NCBI GenBank assembly: GCA_035284865.1 | Contig: JAYKHL010000157.1 | Location: 1-6,050 of the forward strand | Direction: 5' to 3' | DNA length: 6,050 nt | Source of the DNA: JAYKHL01 sp035284865 | GTDB lineage: Bacteria; Cyanobacteriota; Sericytochromatia; S15B-MN24; JAQBPE01 | Part shown: one piece after another, positions 1-6,050 of the stretch | Numbering within the stretch: the first letter of the stretch is position 1 | How the letters are laid out: each line of letters opens with the position of its first letter | Translations under genes and position numbers: made by a program | The notes under the pieces: generated by a model | Told to the model about the DNA's origin: nothing | Database searches by the model: none | Seen by the model: only the letters and a program-made list of their open reading frames with translations

Positions 1-3000
1 GCACCCACGCCTTCGGGCTGCGCACGGCGCTCGCGGGGCTGCTGCACGACCCGGCCACGCCGGCCCTCACGCTGGCGGCGCTGCCGGCGGCCTTCACGGC
101 CTACTGGCGCGAGCGGCTCGGCGAGCATCCCTTCATCACGCAGTTCCTGCCCGCCGACCTCGCCTGGCTGCGCCCCTACGAGCACCTGCTCGCCACCGGC
201 GCGCTTCCTGCCGACCCGCACCCCCTGCCCGACTACATGCGCAAGCGCCTGGCCTGGGACCTCACGAGCGAGCTGGCCTGGCGGGCGCAGGTCGGACGCA
301 CCCTCGAGAAGAGCGGCCTCGCGGCCGTCGGACCGGTGGCGGAGGCCCTGGAGGCGGCGACGGGCCTCCTGCTGCAGCGCCTCCCGGAGGAGCAGCCCGC
401 GCTGGCTGGCCTCGAGGCGGTGGAGCTTCGCCGGTTGCTGCTCGGGGTCGTGCGGCAGCTGCGGACGATGGGGGCGGTGCATGGCCCGTCCACGGAGGCC
501 TACGTCGAGGCCGGGTGCGCGCCGTTCAAGCTCAAGCTGCTGCGCCACCTGCCACCCCTCGGCCCGGCCAAGCGGCCGCGCTTCGTCGCCTCCCGCGCCA
601 CGCGGCATCTGGAGCCCCTGGCGAAGGCCCCCGGGGCCAGCGGCACCTGGTTCCAGGCCTGGGCCGAGCGCTGCCTCGCCCACCCGGACCGCCCGCTGCT
701 GGCCGCCAGCGTCCCCGAGGTGCTGGCGGCGGCTTGCACGGCGCTGGAGCAGGCAGGAATCGTGCGGCCCGTGCTGTTCAAGGACACGACGATCTGGGGC
801 CTGGCGCCCGAGGCCCTCGCCGTTCACGCCAGCACCGCCGCTATCCGGTGCGGCGCCTGCGGCCAGGGCTTCACGGTGCCGGCGTCCGAGGCGGCGGCCT
901 GGGAGGGCGCGCCGTGCCCCAGGCGGCGCTGCCGGGGGCGCGGGGCCCTCGCGCCGGCCCGCGAGGACTACTACGCGCGCCTCTACCGCGACGGGGAGCT
1001 GGCGCGCATCCACGCCGCCGAGCACACGGGCTTGCTCGAGCGTCCGGTGCGGGAGGCCATCGAGGCCTCGTTCATGAGCGTGCCGGGTCAGCCGGCGGGA
1101 GAGCCGGGCGAGCAGGCCCCGCGCGCCCGCAGGCCCTGGGACCTCAACGTGCTCTCCTGCACCCCCACGCTGGAGATGGGCATCGACATCGGGGATCTCT
1201 CCACGGTGCTGCTGTGCTCCGTGCCCCCCCGGCAGGCCAGCTACCTCCAGCGCATCGGCCGCGCGGGCCGGCGGGACGGCAACGCGCTCACGCTGACGGT
1301 CGCCAACGCGCGCGCGCACGACCTGTACTTCTTCGCTGAGCCCCTGGAGATGATCCAGGGCCGGATCGACCCGCCGGGCGTGTTCCTGGGGGCGGCAGCC
1401 GTGCTGGAGCGCCAGCTCACGGCCTACTGCCTCGACCAGTGGGTGGCCTCGGGCGTGCCGGCGACGGCTGTGCCACGGGACGTGCGGGCCGTCGTCGCCG
1501 CGCTCAAGACCGAGGCTCCCGAGCGCTTCCCGTTCAACTTCCTCAGCTGGGTGCAGGCCCGCGATGAGCACCTGCTGACGGGCTTCTTCGCGTTGTTCGA
1601 TCCGCCCCTGGCGCCAGAGCCGCGGGGCTACCTCACGGGCTTCATGGGCGGTCGTGAGATGACGGGGGGGGCGATGCGGCACAAGCTGCTGGTCGCCTTC
1701 ACGCAGCTCGCCGCACAGGTCTCGAGCCTCCAGAAGCGCATCGAGGGGCTGTCGGCCGCCATCAAGAAGGCGGAGGAAGCCCCCGTGAAGGCCCTGGACC
1801 ACGAGGCCCGCCTCGAGGAGCTGGCGGACGAGCGCACGGACCTGCAGCAGCTCTCGCAGGCGATGCTCGGCCAGAACCTCTACGCCTTCCTGACGGACGA
1901 GGGCCTCCTGCCCAACTACGCCTTCCCGGAGGCGGGCATCGCGCTGCACTCGATCATCTACCGCAAGCGTGACGACGGCGAGAAGCCGCGCCCCGGCGCC
2001 GGGGGCAAGCCGACGGGCGGCTACGAGCGCCGGGTGTTCAAGTACGGACGTCCCGCGGGGGCCGCCCTCGGGGAGCTCGCGCCGGGCAGCGTTTTCTACG
2101 CCGAGGGCCGCCGCGTGGAGATCGATCAGGTCGACATGGGCGTCACGGAGCCGGAGCCGTGGCGCTTCTGTCCGGACTGCTCCTACGCCCGGCCCGAGGC
2201 CGTCGGCGAGCAGCCGGAGCCCGCCTGCCCGCGCTGTGGCGCCCCCATGTGGGCGGATGCCGGCCAGCGCCAGACGATGCTGCGGCTGCGGCAGGTGTTC
2301 GCCACCACGGAGGCCCGCGCGAGCCGCGCCGCGGATGCCCTCGACGAGCGCGAGCGGAGCTTCTTCGTGCGCAACCTGCTCATCGACGCCCCGCCCGAGA
2401 CCGTCCGGGCGGCCTTCCGGCTGAAGGCACCGACCTTCCCCTTCGCGTTCGAGTTCCTCGGGCGCGTGGCTCTCCGGGACGTGAACTTCGGCGAACGGGA
2501 TCGCACCCTGCCAGGCTGGCCCCAGGCGGGCGAGGCGGTCCAGGGCAAGGGCTTCCGGCTCTGCCGGCACTGCGGCAAGGTGCAGCCGACGCAGGCCGAC
2601 AGGGGCGACGCCAGGAGCCACCACACCTTCACCTGCCCGGCCCGCGCCAAGGACGTGGCCGGCGCCATCGTGCCCGCCCTGCACCTCTACCGGGAGTTCC
2701 ACTCCGAGGCCGTGCGCCTGCTGCTGCCCGTCGCGAGCCTCGGCGGGGGCGAGGCGGAGGTGAAGTCGCTGGCGGCCGCCCTCCACCTGGGCCTCTCCCG
2801 CTTCTACCGCGGCGCGATCGACCACCTGCGGATCACGCGCATGGCGGAGCCTGACCGCGAGACGGGCCTCACGCGCCAGTACCTCGTGGTGTATGACACG
2901 GTGCCGGGCGGCACGGGCTACCTCAAGCAGCTGGCAGCCGCCCCGGAGGCGCTGACGGAGGTCTTCCGGCTCGCGCGCGACCACATCCGGGCCTGCGCCT

Positions 3001-4418
3001 GTGGCCAGGCGCCCCCCGGTGATGAGGACCACGCCAGCCCGGCCGATGGGTGCTACCGCTGCGTGTTGATGTATGGCAACAGCCGCGACATGGTGCACAT
3101 CTCGCGGCAGCTGGCCCTGACCTTGCTGGGCCGCATCCTGGCGCATGCGGACGCCTGGGAGGCCGTGCCGGCCCTGTCGGGGATCGGGCTCTCGTCGCTC
3201 TCGGAGTCCGTGCTGGAGGACCTGTTCCTCGCCAGGCTGCGCGACGCGGCGGGCGGGAGCTGGCGGCAGGACGTCGTGGGCGGCCGGGCAGGCTACACGG
3301 GCACCTTCGGCCGGCGCGTGTGGGAGGTCGCCCAGCAGGTGTCGCTCGGGGCCCGTGAGGGGGTCACCACGCCTTGCCGGGCCGACTTCGTGCTCACGCC
3401 CGGTGCCGGAGACGTCCCGCCCGTGGTGGTGTTCACGGACGGCTTCTCTTACCACCGCGATCGCCTCGGCACCGACGCCGCGCAGCGCACGGCCCTGCTG
3501 CGGGCGGGCTACCGCGTGTTCTCGCTCTCCTACCGGGACGTCGAGGACCCCACCCGGCCCCTCGGCGAGGACGCCCTGGCGCCCGGCGGGCTGCCCGGCG
3601 GCGGCAACTTCTCGAAGTCGTTCGCGAAGTTGGCGGCGCAGGCCGGCGTCGCAGCCCCGGTGGCGGCCCCCACCGGCAGCAGCCTGGAGCTCCTGCTGAC
3701 CCACCTGCAGGCGCCCGACCCCGCGGCCTGGGCGGCGCAGGCGCTGGCGCTGGCCGTTGCAGCCTATGGCCCCCCGGAGCCTGCGCCGGCAGCCTGGCTG
3801 CAGGCCCTCGACGGCAGGATGCCGGCCGCCATCGCGGCAGGGTTCACGGACGCCGCCTTCCTGGTCCAGCGGCCAGCTGGGCTGGGGCGGCTCAGCCTGC
3901 GCGTGCCGCACGAGGCGGTGAAGGCCGGGCAGGCGAACCACGTCGTCGCCATCCTCGCCACCCCCGCGGCGCTCCCGGCCCCCTCGCCCGACGACGAGGC
4001 CGCCTGGAACACGGCCCTGCGAGCGGCGAACGTGCTGCAGTTCCTGCCCGGCTTCGCCTGGCTGGCGCCGGAGCAGGTGTGGTCGCTGCCAGCCCCGCCT
4101 GTCCCGCCGCCCGACGACCCGGCGTGGTTGGATGCCCTCACGTTGGCCTCTGCCTGCCGCCCCCTGCTGGACCGCCTCCGCGAGGCCGGCTTGCCCGCCC
4201 CCGAGCCCGGCTTCGAGCTCGCCGGGGAGCGCGGGCGCGTGGTCGCCTCGGCGGAGCTCGCCTGGCCCGCCGCGCGCCTGGCCCTGCTGACGGAGGCGGA
4301 GGCCGACGGGGCCGCGGCCTTCGCGGCGGCCGGCTGGCAGACCCTCCCCCTCGCCCCGTTGCTCCCCCCCACCTCGCCCCTGGAGGAGGTCCTGACCCGT
4401 GTCCACGAAGCTGCCTGA
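1..4418 (+). CDS. Large DUF1998-type SF2 (DEAD/DEAH-like) helicase with C-terminal nuclease-like domain, 5'-truncated
   Basis: The frame is open from the left edge (first full codon at base 3) to TGA 4416-4418, giving 1,471 visible residues; the ATG at 237 is internal. Numbering from base 3: a CxxC...CxxxxC zinc motif (C283, C286, C305, C310) follows a winged-helix-like stretch. The RecA2 lobe has AEHTGLLER (339-347), motif V TPTLEMGIDIGDL (387-399) and motif VI QRIGRAGRR (416-424). A coiled coil follows (about 558-622), then CxxC pairs at 723/726 and 742/745, C854/C857/C878, and YDTVPGGTGY (964-973). A CAC...CYRC cluster (C998, C1000, C1017, C1020) marks the DUF1998/MZB region. Residues ~1068-1185 look like a PD-(D/E)XK nuclease. 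RecA1, with Walker A and the DEAD/DEAH box, must lie upstream. The family includes MrfA-type repair helicases and the large helicases of DISARM and Druantia. ATP-driven translocation on DNA is expected from the family; a defence role is inferred. No frameshift is seen. Confidence 0.92.
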   Translation, partial: THAFGLRTALAGLLHDPATPALTLAALPAAFTAYWRERLGEHPFITQFLPADLAWLRPYEHLLATGALPADPHPLPDYMRKRLAWDLTSELAWRAQVGRTLEKSGLAAVGPVAEALEAATGLLLQRLPEEQPALAGLEAVELRRLLLGVVRQLRTMGAVHGPSTEAYVEAGCAPFKLKLLRHLPPLGPAKRPRFVASRATRHLEPLAKAPGASGTWFQAWAERCLAHPDRPLLAASVPEVLAAACTALEQAGIVRPVLFKDTTIWGLAPEALAVHASTAAIRCGACGQGFTVPASEAAAWEGAPCPRRRCRGRGALAPAREDYYARLYRDGELARIHAAEHTGLLERPVREAIEASFMSVPGQPAGEPGEQAPRARRPWDLNVLSCTPTLEMGIDIGDLSTVLLCSVPPRQASYLQRIGRAGRRDGNALTLTVANARAHDLYFFAEPLEMIQGRIDPPGVFLGAAAVLERQLTAYCLDQWVASGVPATAVPRDVRAVVAALKTEAPERFPFNFLSWVQARDEHLLTGFFALFDPPLAPEPRGYLTGFMGGREMTGGAMRHKLLVAFTQLAAQVSSLQKRIEGLSAAIKKAEEAPVKALDHEARLEELADERTDLQQLSQAMLGQNLYAFLTDEGLLPNYAFPEAGIALHSIIYRKRDDGEKPRPGAGGKPTGGYERRVFKYGRPAGAALGELAPGSVFYAEGRRVEIDQVDMGVTEPEPWRFCPDCSYARPEAVGEQPEPACPRCGAPMWADAGQRQTMLRLRQVFATTEARASRAADALDERERSFFVRNLLIDAPPETVRAAFRLKAPTFPFAFEFLGRVALRDVNFGERDRTLPGWPQAGEAVQGKGFRLCRHCGKVQPTQADRGDARSHHTFTCPARAKDVAGAIVPALHLYREFHSEAVRLLLPVASLGGGEAEVKSLAAALHLGLSRFYRGAIDHLRITRMAEPDRETGLTRQYLVVYDTVPGGTGYLKQLAAAPEALTEVFRLARDHIRACACGQAPPGDEDHASPADGCYRCVLMYGNSRDMVHISRQLALTLLGRILAHADAWEAVPALSGIGLSSLSESVLEDLFLARLRDAAGGSWRQDVVGGRAGYTGTFGRRVWEVAQQVSLGAREGVTTPCRADFVLTPGAGDVPPVVVFTDGFSYHRDRLGTDAAQRTALLRAGYRVFSLSYRDVEDPTRPLGEDALAPGGLPGGGNFSKSFAKLAAQAGVAAPVAAPTGSSLELLLTHLQAPDPAAWAAQALALAVAAYGPPEPAPAAWLQALDGRMPAAIAAGFTDAAFLVQRPAGLGRLSLRVPHEAVKAGQANHVVAILATPAALPAPSPDDEAAWNTALRAANVLQFLPGFAWLAPEQVWSLPAPPVPPPDDPAWLDALTLASACRPLLDRLREAGLPAPEPGFELAGERGRVVASAELAWPAARLALLTEAEADGAAAFAAAGWQTLPLAPLLPPTSPLEEVLTRVHEAA
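849..932 (+). other. Zinc-finger insertion before the RecA2 lobe
   Basis: Residues C283 and C286 (CGAC) pair with C305 and C310 (CPRRRC) about 19 residues later, which is a zinc-ribbon-like spacing. Just upstream, the text around 770-830 (VLFKDTTIWGLAPEAL) has the look of the end of a winged-helix domain. Together they probably form a nucleic-acid-binding insertion between the RecA lobes. Zinc binding is inferred from cysteine spacing only. Confidence 0.6.
1014..1340 (+). other. RecA2 (helicase C-terminal) domain core, motifs IV-VI region
   Basis: This segment of the large helicase holds AEHTGLLER followed by a REAIEASF helix, which corresponds to the 'aeHtg...R..iE..F' element of Lhr/MrfA-like helicases. 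It is followed by motif V (TPTLEMGIDIGDL) and motif VI (QRIGRAGRRDGN). The arginines of motif VI (R417, R420, R423, R424 counted from base 3) include the expected ATP-contacting arginine finger. The motifs look intact, so this half of the motor is probably functional, provided that the RecA1 half upstream is also intact. Confidence 0.9.
2892..3095 (+). other. DUF1998 / MZB-type zinc-binding signature region
   Basis: YDTVPGGTGY (residues 964-973) is the typical 'YDxxPGGxG' signature of DUF1998. It is followed after 24 residues by CAC (C998, C1000) and then by DGCYRCVLMYGN (C1017, C1020). In this family the four cysteines form the C-terminal zinc cluster seen in MrfA-type helicases. All four cysteines are present, so the module appears intact. 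Confidence 0.85.
3204..3560 (+). other. PD-(D/E)XK (Vsr/DUF559-like) nuclease-like domain within the DUF1998 helicase
   Basis: After the zinc cluster the protein continues with a helix ESVLEDLFLARL (E1068, E1072), then CRADFVL (D1128), then VVFTDGFSYHRD (D1146, H1151), an R-rich helix, and GYRVFSLSYRDVE (Y1170-V1180). This order (helix with Glu, Asp on one strand, 'DG..yH' on the next, helix, then 'Gy.v....w.dv') matches the core of DUF559/Vsr-like endonucleases. D1128, D1146 and H1151 are the likely active-site residues. The canonical (D/E)xK pair is replaced by D-G-x-x-Y-H, as in Vsr-like members. Catalysis is inferred, not shown. Confidence 0.65.
4382..4390 (+). promoter_or_regulatory. Ribosome binding site for the RelE-UvrD helicase gene
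   Basis: GGAGGAGGT contains a perfect seven-base AGGAGGT match to the anti-Shine-Dalgarno (4384-4390), eight bases before GTG 4399. It lies inside the last codons of the upstream helicase gene. It decides the start of the second gene: an in-frame TGA at 4393-4395 excludes any earlier start, so GTG 4399 is the first possible codon and is perfectly placed. Confidence 0.88.
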
Positions 4419-6050
4419 CATCAAGGTCGCCCTCTCGATCGACTTCCTGGAGGCGTTCTCGGAGATCCCGAAGCGCCAGCAGGCGCACGTGCGGAGGTTC
4501 CTGGACGGCTTCCGCCGGAACCCGACGGCGAGCAGCCACAACTACGAGGTCATCCGGGACTCCCGAGACCCGAACCTCCGCTCCGTGCGCATCGACGGCA
4601 CCTACCGGGCCATCGTGCTCAAGCCGGAGACGGGCAACGTCTACGCGATGCTCTGGGTGGACCACCACGACGACGCCTACGCGTGGGCCCGCAACCGGCG
4701 CGTGCGCATCGACGTGGCGACGGGCGCCCTGCAGGTCGTGCCCGTCGAGGTCGCCGCCCCCGAGGTGGTGCCCGAGCCCCGGCGTCACGTGACGCCACCC
4801 GCAGAGGCTCTGGCACAGGCGCGCGAAGACGGCCAGGAGGAGGCTGCTGCCCCGGAGGGCCGCGCCCCCCTCTTCAAGGCCCACAGCGACGCCGTGCTGC
4901 TCGGCTTCGGGTTGCCCGAGGCCTTCCTGCCCGCCGTCCGGGCCGTGACCTCGGAGGCGGCGCTCGACGCCCTGGCCGGGGTGTTGCCCGCCGAGGCCTA
5001 CGAGGCCCTGACCTACCTGTTCGCGGGCTTCCCGCCGGAGGAGGTGCGCGAGCACCTCGCGGGCGACGCGCGCCCCACCCCGCCGGCCGACCCGACGGAC
5101 TTCGCGGCGGCCTTTGCCAACGCCCAGACGCTGCGCCGCTTCGTCGTGGTGGAGGACGACGCGGCGTTGGCCGAGATCCTCGACGCGCCGCTCGCGAAGT
5201 GGCGCGTGTTCCTGCACCCCTCCCAGCGGCGGCTTGTGGAGTTCGCCCGCTCCGGCCCCGTGCGCGTGCTCGGCGGCGCCGGCACCGGCAAGACCGTCGT
5301 GGCCATGCACCGGGCGGTCCACCTGGCGACGAGGGTGTTCACGAGCCCCACGGACCGCATCCTGTTCACGACCTTCACGCGCAACCTCGCCGCCGACATC
5401 GGGCAGCAGCTGGGAGCCATCTGCCCGGCCGAGGCCCGCGCGCGCATCGAGGTGGTCCACTTCGACCAGTGGGTGCGGGACTTCCTGGCCCGCCAGGGCT
5501 TCCCCTACACCGTCGTCTACAACGACATGGAGCCCAGGCCCCGGTGCTGGGAGGCGGCGTTGGACCTGATGCCCGCCGGGCTGGGGCTCTCCCCCGCCTT
5601 CCTGCGGGAGGAGTTCGACAAGGTCGTGGTCCCCCAGGGGGTGCTGACGGCGGCTGACTACTTCGCGGCCCCGCGGCTCGGCCGTGGCACCGCGCTGAGC
5701 CGCAAGGAGCGCGCCGCCATCTGGCCCGTCTTCGAGGACTACAGGCGTCGGCTCGCCGAGGCACGCGCCATCGAGATCGGGGATGCGATGCGGGAGGCGC
5801 GGCTGCTGCTGGAGCGGCAGGGCGACCTCCTGCCCTACCGGGCCGTGGTGGTCGACGAGGCCCAGGACCTGGGCCCGCAGGCCTTCCGCTTGCTGCGGCA
5901 GATCGCGGGCCCGGAGCGCGCCCACGACATGTTCATCGTGGGCGACGCGCACCAGCGCATCTACGGCCAGCCCGTGGTGCTCTCCCGCTGCGGCGTGAAC
6001 GTGCGCGGGCGCTCCGTGACGCTGAAGGTCAACTACCGCACCACGGACGA
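4399..6050 (+). CDS. UvrD/Rep-type SF1 helicase with N-terminal RelE/ParE-like domain, 3'-truncated
   Basis: The gene starts at GTG 4399 and stays open to the window edge, giving 550 full codons. Residues ~9-104 form a RelE/ParE-like fold: GTYRAIVL (67-74), NVYAMLWVDHHDDAYAWA (80-97). Residues ~115-153 are a low-complexity linker and ~155-233 a small helical region. The helicase begins with LHPSQRRLV (Q-motif-like, Q276), Walker A GGAGTGKT (292-299), motif Ia LFTTFTRN (323-330), Walker B VVVDEAQD (483-490), motif III VGDAHQRIYG (514-523) and motif IV LKVNYRT (542-548). The remaining RecA2 motifs lie beyond the window. The DEAQD and GAGTGKT boxes place it in UvrD/Rep/PcrA-like SF1 helicases, which unwind DNA 3'-5' using ATP. 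Its 20-base overlap with the preceding DUF1998 helicase implies one operon. The substrate and partner are unknown. Confidence 0.92.
   Translation, partial: MSTKLPDIKVALSIDFLEAFSEIPKRQQAHVRRFLDGFRRNPTASSHNYEVIRDSRDPNLRSVRIDGTYRAIVLKPETGNVYAMLWVDHHDDAYAWARNRRVRIDVATGALQVVPVEVAAPEVVPEPRRHVTPPAEALAQAREDGQEEAAAPEGRAPLFKAHSDAVLLGFGLPEAFLPAVRAVTSEAALDALAGVLPAEAYEALTYLFAGFPPEEVREHLAGDARPTPPADPTDFAAAFANAQTLRRFVVVEDDAALAEILDAPLAKWRVFLHPSQRRLVEFARSGPVRVLGGAGTGKTVVAMHRAVHLATRVFTSPTDRILFTTFTRNLAADIGQQLGAICPAEARARIEVVHFDQWVRDFLARQGFPYTVVYNDMEPRPRCWEAALDLMPAGLGLSPAFLREEFDKVVVPQGVLTAADYFAAPRLGRGTALSRKERAAIWPVFEDYRRRLAEARAIEIGDAMREARLLLERQGDLLPYRAVVVDEAQDLGPQAFRLLRQIAGPERAHDMFIVGDAHQRIYGQPVVLSRCGVNVRGRSVTLKVNYRTTD
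4423..4710 (+). other. RelE/ParE-like domain fused to the helicase N-terminus
   Basis: The order of elements is that of the RelE/ParE toxin superfamily: an N-terminal strand, a helical hairpin (about residues 17-42, FLEAFSEIPKRQ...FRRNP), then RSVRIDGTYRAIV and GNVYAMLWVDHHDDAYAWA. YR (69-70) falls where the conserved 'G.yRviy' arginine sits in RelE-like proteins, and H89-H90 with Y94 fall at the final strand's 'hR..vY' position. No antitoxin gene is seen beside it. It could be a nucleic-acid-binding module rather than an active RNase; I cannot tell from sequence. Confidence 0.75.

Noticed and set aside
237..239. ATG as the start of the large helicase
   Set aside because: The frame is open upstream to the window edge with protein-like, family-typical sequence (for example HPFITQFLPADLAWLRPYE), there is no Shine-Dalgarno before this ATG, and the required RecA1 lobe would be missing.
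515..1339. A 274-codon plus-strand frame inside the first helicase
   Set aside because: It is an out-of-frame shadow of the helicase region that carries motifs V and VI. Its composition is Arg/Gly/Ala/Pro-rich without motifs.
4364..4370. C7 tract near the end of the first gene, and a similar C7 at 1224-1230, as slippage or frameshift sites
   Set aside because: Both are in intact frames on either side, and short C runs are common in this composition; nothing suggests a functional frameshift.
4396..4425. A terminator or promoter between the two genes
   Set aside because: The genes overlap by 20 bases, and no hairpin with a T-run or recognisable -35/-10 pair is visible.
3374..4792. A 472-codon plus-strand frame spanning the gene junction
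   Set aside because: It overlaps both real genes in another frame, and its product is Arg/Gly/Ala/Pro-rich with no domain signal. The helicase motifs are in the other two frames.
4138..5952. A 604-codon open frame on the minus strand
   Set aside because: It lies opposite two strongly supported helicase genes. Its product is low-complexity, rich in G, R, H and L, with no recognisable motif. Long antisense frames are expected in such GC-rich coding DNA.
1..6050. CRISPR array, tRNA, rRNA, insertion sequence or integrase
   Set aside because: No regularly spaced repeats, cloverleaf-like segments, terminal inverted repeats or transposase/integrase motifs were seen in reading both strands.

Overview
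The window is very GC-rich (about three-quarters G+C by eye, with third codon positions almost all G or C) and is coding nearly end to end on the + strand. That composition fits a high-GC bacterium such as an actinobacterium, a myxobacterium or relative, or a high-GC proteobacterium. Nothing here fixes the taxon. I see no tRNA, rRNA, CRISPR array, insertion sequence or integrase, and no gene-free stretch over 300 bases.

Layout: bases 1-4418 are the 3' part of one very large gene whose frame is already open at the left edge. It encodes the C-terminal ~1,471 residues of a superfamily 2 helicase of the DUF1998/MZB-containing type. Visible parts, in order, are a winged-helix/zinc-finger insertion, the RecA2 half of the helicase with motifs V and VI, a coiled-coil segment, two more zinc modules, the DUF1998-type YDxxPGG and CxC...CxxC signatures, a PD-(D/E)XK (Vsr/DUF559-like) nuclease-like domain, and a ~285-residue C-terminal extension. 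The RecA1 half (Walker A, DEAD/DEAH box) must lie upstream of the window.

Bases 4399-6050 are the 5' part of a second gene. It starts at GTG 4399, overlaps the first by 20 bases, and is served by a strong Shine-Dalgarno inside the first gene. It encodes a RelE/ParE-like domain (residues ~9-104), a linker and small helical region, and a UvrD/Rep-type superfamily 1 helicase running off the right edge after motif IV.

The tight overlap suggests one operon and coordinated translation. A nuclease-bearing DUF1998 helicase paired with a RelE-fused UvrD-like helicase resembles the helicase/nuclease content of prokaryotic defence loci (DISARM and Druantia also use large DUF1998 helicases). The visible part does not match a named system that I can identify with confidence. 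A defence or DNA-processing role is an inference.
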